The notes beneath the pieces are model-generated. The model saw only the letters and a program-made list of their open reading frames with translations. It ran no database searches and was not told the DNA's origin. From NCBI GenBank assembly GCA_900128395.1, contig LT649490.1:1-23311 (forward strand): a DNA stretch of 23,311 nucleotides, written 5' to 3'. The stretch comes from Stramenopiles sp. TOSAG23-2 (lineage: Eukaryota; Sar). This document shows, in pieces, positions 7,537 through 17,582 of the stretch (the first letter of the stretch is position 1; the number at the start of each line of letters is the position of its first letter). Both the position numbers and the translations under genes were made by a program.

Positions 7537-8712
7537 ATGTCATATACAGTCCCAATGAATGAAAATAATAATAATGAACAAAATAATGAAATAAACAGCA
7601 GTCAAGGAAATACCGTTGAGGATTTACCATCGTTCTTAAAAGCTACGGTCATAAGACATGGAAATCCTATATTTCGAAAACTGTTAGTAGTGATAATCGC
7701 TTTGGGGGGACTTCATCATATATTTATGTGGTCGCAAATAACGCAATCTGTTGCTGCTGGGATTATTATATATATTTTGTTTTGTGCGAGTGCTTTGGTG
7801 GAATTTTTTACACCACCAAATTTCTCACACGGCTTCTTTTTAGAAATTCTTTTATTGGATATGAAAAAAGCTGAAAAAATAAATACTGAAATTAAAAATA
7901 GCATATATGGAAATTTGGTTATCATGGGTATCATAATAATGCCTGCATTTATTTATGTGTTTATTTTTCCATTTGCACAAAGTCAAATGCTTGGATCAAA
8001 TACATTTGTAATTACTGTATCAGGTACAATTATTAGTTATATTATGGGAATTATTATATGTATTTATGGTATAGGCACTAGCCTTTTAGTTCCGATGCTT
8101 ACACCTATTTGGGAAGCTAAAGTGAAAGCATATTTGAAAAGGGTTCGTGAAATTTTAATTATGGAAAATAATGAAATAAATATGGAAAATGGAAAAGAGA
8201 AGATTGACTATATCGTGAATGAATTATCAAATGAGCAAATTAAAATTGATACGTTTGCGTCAAAAATGTCAAAAGGTTTGAGTCCATATTACTCATCGAT
8301 GATCATTATTTGCACTTTGTTTGTTGTGGTGTCTGCCGTTTTTGTAATCACGCCAACCCTTGGAAGCGGTGCACGCATAAATATTATTATTGTTTTCTCT
8401 CTGATGGGTTTAATGATGCTTTATTGGTTATATGTTACTTTACAAGGTCTTTCTCAACCAAGCCGTATTTGGGAAGAAACAAAATCGAAATTATTATCAG
8501 ATGCAAAAATTCAACAAGCTAAGATAAATCTGGGGTGGACACCAGAAATTTTTAATGAATGGATAGATAATCATCAATGCAAAGGATTAAAAGCATTTGG
8601 TTTTCATGTCACATCTGCTATTGTTCGTAAAGGATTTTCAGCATTTGCATCTGTGCTTACAATTGCAGTCTATTTTCTAGCTCGTGAAGAATTAAGAGGA
8701 ATGTTGTCGTGA
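7537..8712 (+). CDS. Multi-pass (about seven TM) membrane protein, family not recognised
   Basis: 391 residues, ending TGA. The N-terminal ~40 residues are hydrophilic and Asn-rich (NENNNNEQNNE). Hydrophobic segments lie at roughly residues 48-62, 72-92, 124-147, 156-188, 253-271, 282-303 and 364-382. A long charged loop at 190-250 (KVKAYLKRVREIL, IDYIVNELSNEQIKID) separates the fourth and fifth. Another hydrophilic segment (306-355) contains PSRIWEETKSKLL and WTPEIFNEWIDNH. The last helix is followed by a short charged tail. Seven helices with a conserved-looking final helix could fit the insect gustatory-receptor-like (GRL) superfamily found in many protists, but I see no diagnostic motif and this is only a suggestion. 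The start ATG follows an AT-rich leader and is the first in frame. No duplication breaks this gene. Confidence 0.75.
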   Translation: MSYTVPMNENNNNEQNNEINSSQGNTVEDLPSFLKATVIRHGNPIFRKLLVVIIALGGLHHIFMWSQITQSVAAGIIIYILFCASALVEFFTPPNFSHGFFLEILLLDMKKAEKINTEIKNSIYGNLVIMGIIIMPAFIYVFIFPFAQSQMLGSNTFVITVSGTIISYIMGIIICIYGIGTSLLVPMLTPIWEAKVKAYLKRVREILIMENNEINMENGKEKIDYIVNELSNEQIKIDTFASKMSKGLSPYYSSMIIICTLFVVVSAVFVITPTLGSGARINIIIVFSLMGLMMLYWLYVTLQGLSQPSRIWEETKSKLLSDAKIQQAKINLGWTPEIFNEWIDNHQCKGLKAFGFHVTSAIVRKGFSAFASVLTIAVYFLAREELRGMLS

Positions 8713-9132
8713 GTAGCTAGTACCGAATGTAGTGGTGAGGTAGATTAAAATATTATTTATTGTATAATTCTTATCGTGATTATTTTATAATTACAGCGCT
8801 ACATACTAATACCATTGCTAATCGCATATTTTCCATTAAATTTCTATAAAATCATCATTTTCAGCTTTTATTATCTAAATTTTAATATTTCATTGTTATG
8901 ATGATGGATTTTTCATTTCATTACAAGAAAACAAAGGAAAAACATTGAAAATACCTTTTTAAACTTAGGCTCCACTAGTATACTATTTTTCCTATCAATT
9001 GGCAAAATAATTTTGACATTTCACGTTTTCAGAAATTAGGGATAGAAGAATTTCTGGCATCAAATTTATACATTAAAATTTGTACTTAAATAAATTATTA
9101 ATTTACAGAAATGACTAAAATAAACTATAAAA

Positions 9133-9369
9133 TTCATAGAAATCATGAAATTATAAAAATATCCATTTTTTAAAACACAAAATACATATAAAAATTACAT
9201 CGTCATTTTAACAAATTCATCCTTTTCTTAAAATTAGATATAAATACGATCTTCATAGAAATCATTAAATTATAAAAATATCCATTTTTTAAAACACAAA
9301 ATACATGAAAAAATTACATCGTCATTTTAACAATTTCATCCTTTTCATAAAATTACATATTAATACCAC
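9133..9369. repeat. Two-copy duplication, period about 119 bp
   Basis: TTCATAGAAATCAT...AAATTATAAAAATATCC at 9133 recurs at 9252 with a few substitutions and small indels. No coding content is evident. Confidence 0.85.
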
Positions 9370-10050
9370 TAATATGAAATCATACAAAATATCATATTTT
9401 AGATGGAAATTCACTTTTTTACATAATGGAAATATCATTTTTTACATAAATTGTAAATATCGTTTTTGGAATATTGAAACCTATCAATAATTTAGTATAA
9501 TATTTTTGTACTAAAAAGTGTAAGACAGAGTCGACACTACATGTGAAAATCACCTATCAAGTAGAGTTACAGCTATAGGGTTACGCGTTTTTTTCAACTT
9601 TTAACGGTTATTCAAATATGAAGTAGATACAGAAATAATAACATACCTTGTATATTTATTACTAATCATATATAAATTCATCGTAGATACTTGTTTTGCG
9701 AAAGTTATGTACATATGAATACCACCAAATATGATATCATTACAAAATATCATATTTTAGATGGAAATTCACTTTTTTACATAAATTGTAAATATCATTT
9801 TTGGAAGATTTATTGCTATATTTAATCCTATCAAAATACAGTATAATACTTTTGTACTAAATAGTGTAAGAAGAGCCGACACTACGAGTGAAAAATACCT
9901 ATCAAGTAGAGTTACAGCTATAGGGTTACGCGTTTTTTTCAACTTTTAACGGTTATTCAAATATGAAGTAGATACAGGAATATTGATATATCTCGTAAAT
10001 TTATTACTAATCATATATAAATTGATCGTAGATACTTATTTTGATAAAGA
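9364..10050. repeat. Two-copy duplication, period about 358 bp, diverged
   Basis: ACAAAATATCATATTTTAGA at about 9384 recurs at about 9742. Shared landmarks in both copies include GTGTAAGA, CCGACACTAC-like sequence, ATCAAGTAGAGTTACAGC and TAGGGTTACGCGTTTTTTTC. Substitutions and indels are scattered between the copies, so the duplication is not recent. Confidence 0.85.
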
Positions 10051-10067
10051 TATGTATGTGTATTTCC

Positions 10068-10379
10068 AAAAAACTACCTTTTGTAATTTTCAAATTTTCC
10101 ATTTTTAGTCCAGCCTATGTCCATGCTAATTTCGAAAAAAATCACCATTTTGAAAAAAATTCAATACCTTGTCAGTTTCATTTAAAACATAATTAGATCA
10201 AAATATTCATGTACATCTTTCCTAAAAAACTACCTTTTGTAATTTTCAAATTTTCCATTTTTAGTCCAGCCTATGTACATGCTAATTTCGAAAAAAATCA
10301 CCATTTTGAAAAAAATTCGTTACCTTGTCAGTTTCATTTAAAACATAATTAGATCAAAATATTCATGTACTTCTTTCCT
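10068..10379. repeat. Two-copy duplication, period 156 bp
   Basis: AAAAAACTACCTTTTGTAAT at 10068 recurs at 10224. The copies differ at a handful of sites (for example CTATGTCCATG against CTATGTACATG). Noncoding. Confidence 0.9.
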
Positions 10380-10920
10380 TTAGACATGTGTTAAGAGATG
10401 TGTCTTATTTCGAATTAATTTGTAGAAGATTTAGATAGAAAAAATCGACACATTGTATTTTGGTGATATTTCTGAAAAATTTTCAATATTTTGGTGATTT
10501 TTTGGGCTATAACCCTAAACTAACCCGATCTTGAAAATCACATATCGGTGTAAAGCTCGACTTATATCCGATGTATGGGCAGGAGAACAGTCAGGGAATG
10601 TTTATGGGATCAGTATACGACTTTTAGGTATTGGTTTCAGCTTTGTATATAATGGGAAAGTGTAGAAATGGCATTTGTGTGAGTGTATGTTGGTGCTGAA
10701 CGCGAACTTATTTAAAAATGACAGCAATCTTTTTTTGTGTGTATTTTTAATATATATATATATATTTTAAAAGGAAAATCTATTGTACGCGTGAGTGTGA
10801 AATGTTTTTTGAGTTAAAATCTGCCACTACACATATATATTTGTGGGTACACACGCGATTTAAAAAAATCATTGGTTTCGTAGTGCTAGCATCTCTAACC
10901 CTAACGTAAATGATCAAAAT

Positions 10921-11259
10921 GCACGATATTTTTAGTAAACAAGGTTCTAAGTGTAAACTCCCCAGACCACGACCTAAAGACATTGTATGTGTAATAAGTA
11001 ACGGATATACAACGTTTCAAAGTCTAAAATGAATAACTTCAATGAAAGTTTTCAACCTTTCCTGATTTTCACCATTGTGATGAAAAAAAAATGCACGATA
11101 TTTTTAGTAAACAAGGTTCTAAGTGTAAACTCCCCAGACCACGACCTAAAGACATTGTATGTGTAATAAGTAACGGATATACAACGTTTCAAAGTCTAAA
11201 ATGAATAACTTCAATGATAGTTTTCAACCTTTCCTGATTTTCACCATTGTGATGAAAAA
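10921..11259. repeat. Two-copy duplication, period 172 bp, nearly identical
   Basis: GCACGATATTTTTAGTAAAC at 10921 recurs at 11093. I see one difference over about 165 bp (CAATGAAAG against CAATGATAG), so this one is recent. The unit contains AAGGTTC, i.e. an AGGT. Confidence 0.9.
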
Positions 11260-11642
11260 GTGCTCTAATACTAACTCCATGCTAATGTACGATTTAAAAT
11301 TTTTTTTCAGCACTTTTTGTTAAAAACATAATTATACATGTAAACTCTCGGAGAAAAGTTAAATATATCACCTACGATATAGAACCTACGACATTTTATC
11401 AAAATTTTTTATGTTGCATGTTTAAAATGAAGATTTTTAGGTCCCGTTAAAATTGTTGTGAATGAAAATCGATTTGGATTTTTAGGCCTTTTTCAGGCAT
11501 GTTAAAATACATTGCAAAATGGGGTATAGTCGATACAATATATCTCAAGTCGATGAAAATATTAATTCAAAAATAGGTTCGATTCTCATTTGTACATGTA
11601 TAGAGCCAAACTTAAGAGTAAGTTGACGACAACTGAGTGTCA

Positions 11643-12292
11643 GGAACATACTTTACTAACGACGTCTCAATTGCATGTCAAAGTACCCTTACTATGAAAT
11701 AGGCCTGTAAAACCTTAATAAAAGTGTCCAAAAATGTGCATTTTTTAGTGAAAATTTACTTTGGGTCTAGCGTTTCATGTAAATATGATATTTATTTTGG
11801 TTGGAGTTTAGAGATACAAGTTATATATATAAAGTAAGGATGTGGAACTTTATATGACTTCAAAATGTTGGGGATGATGTTGTGAGACATAATGCAATTT
11901 TGATATATTTGATGAAATTTCTCAATTTTCGTACCCACTTTGGCGGAACTTTTAAAAATGAAAATAAAGGAACATACTTTACTAACGACGTTTCAATTGC
12001 ATGTCAAAGTACCCTTACTATGAAATAGGCTTGTAAAACCTTAATAAAAGTGTCCAAAAATGTGCATTTTTTAGTGAAAATTCACTTTGGGTCTAGCGTT
12101 TCATGTAAATGTAATATTTATTTTGGTTGGAGTTTAGAGATACAAGTTATATATATAAAGTAAGCATGTGGAAGTTTATATGACTTCAAAATGTTAGGAA
12201 TGATGTTTGAAGACGTAATGCAAATTTTATATATATGATGAAATTTCTCAATTTTTGTACCCACTTTGGCGGAACTTTTAAAAATGAAAATA
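11643..12292. repeat. Two-copy duplication, period about 326 bp, diverged
   Basis: GGAACATACTTTACTAACGA at 11643 recurs at 11969. Both copies run through GTGTCCAAAAATGTGC and end at GGCGGAACTTTTAAAAATG. There are scattered substitutions, for example AGGCCTG against AGGCTTG. Confidence 0.9.
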
Positions 12293-12627
12293 TAATTGGC
12301 AAAAATATTCGTGTTTGAGGTTTTATAAAATTGTAGTATAAATTTTGTAGTCTAATTTACATAATTTTGGCAATATACTTAAAACTTAAGTATGGAGATT
12401 TTTTGTTAATTGCTATTGTTTATGAAAATGGTCCTATCAAGTGTATTTGTCTTCGTGCTGTGTTTATGGTGGAATTAGCATGGAATAGCCCGTTCAGCAA
12501 TTTTTCTTTGATTTTACGTGTACAAGTATAGCATATTTGTAGTGTTTGATATGTTTGATAGAATACGTTCAAAACGAGGCATTTTCCTGTAAAAATGAGA
12601 CGGCTTCGCAAATTGGTGATTTAGTAC

Positions 12628-12757
12628 ATTTAGTAATATGGAAATAGCAGGTGTTATAGATGCGTTAGTTTGGAATAAAATCACAAGTTAAAATTTAGTA
12701 ATATGGAAATAGCAGGTGTTATAGATGCGTTAGTTTGGAATAAAATCACAAGTTAAA
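12628..12757. repeat. Identical 65-bp tandem duplication upstream of the STPGR gene
   Basis: ATTTAGTAATATGGAAATAG begins at 12628 and again at 12693 and the two 65-bp copies are identical. It lies about 140 bp upstream of the ATG at 12894, so it could duplicate promoter or 5' UTR elements. Confidence 0.9.
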
Positions 12758-12893
12758 ATCGTCGACTTTTTGATGAAATATATATATATATAATTGTAGA
12801 GACAAACAGAACAACATGTGATATAGTGTGAAAAGAGGAAAGATATAGATTCAAAATAATTAGAGACCGCACCCTTTAGAAGGATTAGTAAAA

Positions 12894-13996
12894 ATGTATA
12901 AACGAAAATCAGTACCGAAGACTACTCATCCAGAGTTTTTAACGGTGGAGGAACAATTAGTATCGTCTAATATATTACCTATGAAATCATTGTATAGTTC
13001 AAAATCAACACCTGTGATATACGAATCAACAAAACGAATACAACCAGTTGCAAATACTACGTGGACACGATCAATACGTAATCGTAAACGACGAATGAAT
13101 GAATTCCCAGCGATGAGACGCAATGAAAGCAAACAAACTTCTACCTTTGGTGTCGTAGGGCACCAAGAAGGTAGTGAAGTAGATATATTAGAAAGACAAC
13201 ATAGACATAGGCCAGGGTAAGTTTTAGATTATCTTTTTAATATACACATAATATATTACACGCATTCCAATAATACATCTTCGTAGTAAATAATAAAAAG
13301 ATGTTTATATATATACTCTTTCAGGAAATATATAAAAAAATATAATGTTTTAACTAACAACAACACTCTATTTCACACACACACATATGTATAATATACA
13401 CAAAACAATATAGACCTGCATCATATGATGTAAAACCATTACCAAGTAAAGGTGGTAAATTTAACTTATCAAGAGCAAAATCTGATTTAGAATGGAAAAT
13501 GTATTTCGCAAGTAAAATTCCTGGGCCAGCTGATTTTGATCCTCAACCATTGAAAAACAGAGGTGGTAAATTTAGTAATGCAAATCCAAAATCAGATGTA
13601 GAATGGTTAATATACCATGCAAGTATGAAACCAGGCGTAGGAGAATATGATTTAGTCCAATCATTTAAAAATTTAACCGGTCCAGGACCATGTGCACGTA
13701 TATCAAGCATTGAACGTGGTTTGCAAAAGCAAAGTAATTACAAAGCTAAAAAAGTAGATAGAACGATTAAAGGGAAAGATATTGTCGTGCAAAAACAGGA
13801 ACATATACGTCGTAAAAAGAAAAAACCAATGGCACGTGGAATCAAAGGTGAATCGCCTGTACGCGTAACAAAGACTGTAAAGAAGAAAGGATTAAATGTC
13901 ATGAAAAGTAAAAACAAAGGTGATATTGTATATGTACAAAAGGTAGATAAATTAGGACGTGTACGTGTAGCAGCAGTGAAAGTTCCAAGATTTTAA
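12894..13996 (+). CDS. SHIPPO/STPGR (sperm-tail PG-rich repeat) protein, two exons
   Basis: Exons at 12894-13216 and 13414-13996 join in phase to a 301-residue basic protein. STPGR motifs appear at PGPASYD (107-113, created across the splice junction), PGPADFD (144-150) and PGVGEYD (181-187). Between them a unit of about 36 residues repeats: GGKF, (S/N)xAxxKSDxEWxxYxAS, PGxxxYD. Proteins with PGPxxY repeats bind microtubules and occur in ciliary and flagellar axonemes as microtubule inner or associated proteins, so the organism probably builds flagella. The C-terminal ~100 residues are Lys/Arg-rich (HIRRKKKKPM, KTVKKKG) and end in AVKVPRF at TAA. The N-terminal ~100 residues show no known domain. 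That splicing restores both the motif and the frame strongly supports the model. Confidence 0.85.
13217..13413 (+). other. 197-nt spliceosomal intron in the STPGR gene
   Basis: Donor CCAGG|GTAAGT and acceptor CAATATAG|ACCTGC. The split codon GG|A restores Gly in PGPASYD. The intron is AT-rich with a CA run near the 3' end. It shows that canonical GT-AG introns with a strong donor are used in this genome, which is the reference for judging the putative duplication-derived introns elsewhere in the window. Confidence 0.85.
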
Positions 13997-14377
13997 ATGT
14001 ATATATAATGCGCAGAGATGAAGTTTAATAAAAAAAAAATATGTAAAATTGTAATAAATTGTAGAAAATATATGATATACCGTATATTATTTTTTATTTT
14101 ACACACACGTAAAAAGACTTCTTTGACTATTAAAGTTTACACATCATATTATATATATATATTTGCATCTATCGTCCAGAACAGAAATAAACTATTATTT
14201 TTACATTGTACAATTTTGTACGATCAACCAAAAACCTTGTGTGTGTGTAACAAACACAAATGATACACACACTCCTATGATATTCAACATATCATATATA
14301 TTTATTAAAATATTCGTAATATTATATTTATAATAATAAATTATTCATATGCATGTAGATACGTGCATAAATAATAT
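13997..14377. other. Convergent 3' spacer between STPGR and LSm7 genes
   Basis: AT-rich, with AATAAA-like words and TA/CA microsatellites. An 81-codon open frame (14018-14263) is low-complexity 3' flank and is not called. No RNA gene seen. Confidence 0.5.
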
Positions 14378-14671
14378 TTATTCATCATCGTCATTATTTG
14401 CAAAAGGGTTACTAATTTGCGCAAAGCCTTCCTCTGGTGCTACTAATGTCACTTGTGGACCTCTACATATTACGTTTGGTATTTTCCTAGCCATGTTATT
14501 ACTATTGCCTTGATTATCCACTAAATATTCAATACATTCCTCTAATACCATATTTACCATATCATCATATCCTTTCAATACACCTACTACTTCCCTACCA
14601 CCTTGGAAGGTTACCCTTACTTTTTTTCCCAATTGACTTTTCAAGTCTAATATTTGTTTACGTTTTGACAT
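14378..14671 (-). CDS. LSM7: U6 snRNA-associated Sm-like protein LSm7
   Basis: 97 residues, close to the ~103 of human LSm7. I use the ATG at 14671 (MSKRKQILDL) rather than the in-frame ATG at 14740, whose extra residues are translated AT-rich leader. Sm motif 1 is VRVTFQGGREVVGVLKGYDDMVNMVLEE (about 18-45; the FQGGRE and LKGYD blocks are diagnostic) and Sm motif 2 is IPNVICRGPQVTLVAP (about 64-79). A conserved ISNPF follows near the C-terminus, then an acidic NNDDDE. LSm7 belongs to the LSm2-8 ring that binds the U6 snRNA 3' end in splicing and the LSm1-7 ring in mRNA decay. Residues around VDNQGNSNNM form the variable loop between the two Sm motifs. The gene is a single exon and intact. It is the most secure identification in the window. 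Confidence 0.95.
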   Translation of the reverse strand: MSKRKQILDLKSQLGKKVRVTFQGGREVVGVLKGYDDMVNMVLEECIEYLVDNQGNSNNMARKIPNVICRGPQVTLVAPEEGFAQISNPFANNDDDE

Positions 14672-15490
14672 GATATATATATATATAAGTTCCTTCTCTT
14701 TTTCACTTACTATGTTTTCCTTCAAAGTATGACAATACATCTTTTTACTTTTCTTTATATATATATCGTTTATCGATACGAATGGTCAAAAATTCATCTT
14801 TTTTGATCTTAATTAAATTCAGTATTTTATGTTATTCTAACTTCCCTTTCAAGTATAAATTAGTATGCTATCATTTGATAGGATTTCATGCAAATTTTGT
14901 CGTGATTCAGCATATCCGAAATTCCAAAAAACAAATGAAAATATATGATGGAAATATCCGCATAAATCATATTGATTGGGAATATAACTTGTATGTATAT
15001 ATACTAATAAGTATAACAACACGTTTTGTTCCAAGATTTTCTACATTTAGCATACGAATAGCGTTAACTTTGGCCCCCATCCACGACATGTTTTCTGCTC
15101 TACGGCATGTTTCCATATTTGCGTATCGGTTTTTTCATATAGTCTATAGTATTTACATGCTAAACAGCTTATTTAATTAATAAGAAGCCATATGACTTCT
15201 TTTTTTTAATGAAAGACACACACATTTCCAATAAAATATATATAATAGATGGGAGATAGAAATAGATAGATGTTGGTTGTGTGAGATGAAAACAATTTCT
15301 GGATATATATATATTGTATTTGATAACTATAATATATCATTCGTTTTTGTAGTGTTGTATGCGTGTGAAAACAACGTGTATAGTATAGAAATCACTACAT
15401 ATATACATATATATATACACACACAATTTTATTATTATTTATTAATATTACGTAGATAGATATATATCAAATTTATAATAATAAAAGATC
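14672..15490. other. Spacer upstream of LSm7 and the acidic-protein gene
   Basis: Probable divergent promoter region. It contains TA and CA microsatellites and a less AT-rich island around 15030-15120. Open frames on both strands (for example 14782-15180 plus and 14967-15116 minus) have no recognisable domain and I do not call them. The minus-strand peptide from 15116 is the more protein-like of the two. Confidence 0.4.
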
Positions 15491-16448
15491 ATGAATAATA
15501 ATAATAATAATAATAAGAAAGAAACAACATTTCCATCTTCCGTTTCGAATAATACTCTTCATAAATCTAACAGTACAAAACAACTAGAAAATGAAAAGAA
15601 AAAGCTATTGAAAAAATTACGGAAAACGCATAATGAAATTGCTACAAAGCAAATGACAGTCAAATTTATATGATGAAGAATTGGAATCAAAAGGCTGGAA
15701 TAGAAAAGAAGTTGCATTAGCAGCTAAAGACGTAGTTGATATATGTTTATTGAAACATATTAACGATGATGATGATGATGATGATGATGATAATAATAAT
15801 AATATTAGCAACCCAATCCAAGAAAAAGGCTTGGAAGAGGAAGAAGAAACAGAAGGTATCGAGGATGAGGAAAAGGTCGAAGAAACAGAAGATATCGAGG
15901 ATGAGGAAGTGGAAGAAGAAGTACTAGTTGTAGAAGTAGATAGCGCGAAAACGAACCAAGAAACAGTGTCATTGGAAAGCGTAGTTAAAGTAGAGTCAGA
16001 GGAAATATCAGAAGAGGATAGTCGAATTAAATTTGAAATTAAAACATTGAAAAAGATGGTAGATAATAATGTAAAAAGAGTGCATGATAGAATTGAAAAC
16101 TCAAGTACAACAAGTAGCAATAATGACAATAATAAAAATGACGAGACAACAACGGATAGAGAAGAAGAATATTTTCTTGCAATGAAGAAAAAAAAGGATG
16201 AAGAAGAGCTTGCTGCAAAAGAAGATAGAGAGAAGAAATTAGCCAGCATGAATGAAGAAGATAGACTTGCTTTTTTGCTAACTGAAGCGGATCAATTAGA
16301 GCATCGGAAGAAACAAGATAGGATGTTAAAAACTCAGTCTAGCTCCTTTTTCGTTGGAAAAAAGAAAAAAGTTGGCGGTGGTAGAGGAAAGAAGAAGAAG
16401 AAAGGAAAAAGCAAGAAGAGCAATAAGAATAACAAAAATAAAAAATAA
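15491..16448 (+). CDS. Acidic then lysine-rich coiled-coil protein, read through a +1 frame change
   Basis: The ATG at 15491 opens a 60-codon frame (Asn run, then KKKLLKKLRKTHNEIATKQM) ending at TGA 15671-15673. The rest lies in the +1 frame, open from 15657, with no ATG near its start: NLYDEELESKGWNRKEVALAAKDVVDI, then an Asp/Asn run from a GAT/AAT microsatellite, a Glu-rich region (EEEEETEGIEDEEKVEE), a helical part (EEYFLAMKKKKDEEELAAKE, NEEDRLAFLLTEADQLE) and a Lys-rich tail (GGGRGKKKKKGKSKK). Together they make about 318 residues that read as one highly charged coiled-coil protein. The change may be a sequence error, a mutation or programmed +1 frameshifting; small GT-AG introns I tested there do not restore the frame. 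Lysine-rich C-terminus suggests nuclear or nucleolar location. Family not recognised. Confidence 0.6.
15763..15802. repeat. GAT/AAT trinucleotide microsatellite in coding sequence
   Basis: Consecutive GAT codons followed by AAT codons encode an Asp9-Asn4 run in the acidic protein. Length polymorphism by whole codons would be tolerated. Confidence 0.9.
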
Positions 16449-16719
16449 AAATTAGAGAGAGAAGGGTACGTCATACTCGTGTAAGTTTTTTGGAAAAAGA
16501 ATATAAAAATATATGTGTCGCGTATAAAATATATACGTCGTAAAATGTTCTCTTACTCACATATATTATATAAATTTGTTTTACTCATAAAATATATATA
16601 TATATTATTTAATTTATATACGACGTATGTGATATTTTTTTACGTAAAATTACTACGCACTCAATATATATTTTGAAGAATATATCACGTGGTATTACGC
16701 GTAGTCGTCTAGCTTTACG
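16449..16719. other. Convergent 3' spacer
   Basis: AT-rich spacer between convergent genes with TA runs. An approximate inverted repeat, TATACGTCGTA (about 16530) against TACGACGTAT (about 16619), could fold, but the loop is long and I assign no function. Confidence 0.4.
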
Positions 16720-17232
16720 TCAAAAAGCAAATTTGCGTTTCTTCATTCCAAACATCCCACTTCCATCGTCGTCATCGTCATCAATTAAATTTATCACCTT
16801 GCTAGTATTCCTAATATTACTATTACTCCCTCCTTTTAACATCGTGCCATTTGCCGTAGTTAAATCAAGAACTGCACCATCCATACTATTTTTTTCTTGC
16901 CATTCTATAAAATCAGCTCCATATCCCCATTCTTTTTTCCAGGTTTTACTTTCTAACTTGAATTGTTTCGAGTCTTTATACGATGAGGAAACACTACTAT
17001 TTTCTTGTTTCTTTCTTTTTTTAGTTCTTCTATATACAGTTTTATTATTGTCGTCAGATGTGGTAGCAAAATTAAAGCTGCTACTGGTGCTGCTACTAGA
17101 GCTACTTGCTCCATCAGGTGACCAAGTAATATTTGTGCTGGTACTACTACGATTATTTGTTCCTGCTGTTATATTTCTTCTCCATACATATGGATTATGA
17201 TTATTATTATTGCTTTTCCACAATGATGACAT
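16720..17232 (-). CDS. Low-complexity probable nuclear protein with SUMO-interaction-like motif
   Basis: 170 residues, ATG at 17232, TGA stop. The protein begins MSSLWKSNNNN and has Ser/Thr/Asn-rich low complexity (ASSSSSSTSSS). Then come a basic cluster (YRRTKKRKKQ), a more ordered patch with aromatic residues (KTWKKEWGYGADFIEWQEKN), a hydrophobic VINLI followed by seven Asp, and a basic-aromatic end, GMKKRKFAF. VINLI plus an acidic stretch matches the consensus of SUMO-interaction motifs, and the two basic clusters could be nuclear localisation signals. No enzymatic domain is visible. The ordered patch argues that this is a real gene rather than chance low complexity. Family unknown. Confidence 0.6.
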   Translation of the reverse strand: MSSLWKSNNNNHNPYVWRRNITAGTNNRSSTSTNITWSPDGASSSSSSTSSSFNFATTSDDNNKTVYRRTKKRKKQENSSVSSSYKDSKQFKLESKTWKKEWGYGADFIEWQEKNSMDGAVLDLTTANGTMLKGGSNSNIRNTSKVINLIDDDDDDGSGMFGMKKRKFAF

Positions 17233-17534
17233 GGTTTACTTATTTACATATATGTACATTGAATGTTTCTATATTTACAATTTTGGTCTATTCAACGTGT
17301 AGATAACGGCTGATAAATACTCTTTCCTATATTTATTTTTATTACGCATACAACAAAAAAGATACATGTTGTATTTGTGATGTTGCTGATGTTGTGTCGA
17401 TGTTGTTCGTTTATTGTTTCGCAACTTTCCGATTATATTAAAAAAAAACGGACTTAGCGAGACTTCTGCTTCTGGTTTCTTGCTGTGAGAATATCAAATT
17501 TTATACTTGAGAAGAGGGCATGAAATCTCCTAAT

Positions 17535-17582
17535 ATAGATCTATGATCTAGATCTAAGATCTAAAATCTAAGATCTAGATCT
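17535..17582. repeat. AGATCT cluster forming an imperfect palindrome
   Basis: Five AGATCT hexamers in under 50 bp. Arms ATCTAGATCTAAGAT and ATCTAAGATCTAGAT are near-perfect inverted copies around CTAAA, so a short hairpin or a clustered binding site for a dimeric factor is possible. No function can be assigned from sequence alone. Confidence 0.7.

Larger units (their letters stand above)
8713..12893. other. 4.2-kb gene-poor spacer built of two-copy tandem duplications
   Basis: No convincing gene on either strand: the open frames here are about 60-67 codons, AT-driven and lack recognisable features. Most of the stretch consists of adjacent pairs of repeats with different periods (listed separately). 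Between them is AT-rich sequence including a TA run near 10750-10766 and isolated CCCTAA words (about 10513 and 10897) that do not form a telomere-like array. I see no tRNA, transposon ends or rRNA. Confidence 0.6.

Noticed and set aside
10513-10905. CCCTAA words as an interstitial telomere
   Set aside because: Only isolated one- or two-unit occurrences, not an array.
8713-12893. Transposon in the gene-free region
   Set aside because: No transposase or reverse-transcriptase frame, no terminal inverted repeats and no target-site duplications; the repeats are local direct doublets with different periods.
14018-14263. 81-codon frame downstream of the STPGR gene
   Set aside because: AT-driven, low-complexity 3' flank with no protein features.
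14967-15116. Minus-strand 49-codon frame (METCRRAENMSWMGAKV...)
   Set aside because: It looks somewhat protein-like and might be an exon, but it is short, has no recognisable motif and I could not find convincing splice partners.
14782-15180. 132-codon plus-strand frame
   Set aside because: Composition is that of translated AT-rich spacer (Ile, Phe, Tyr), with no domain or signal; it lies between the LSm7 and acidic-protein genes.
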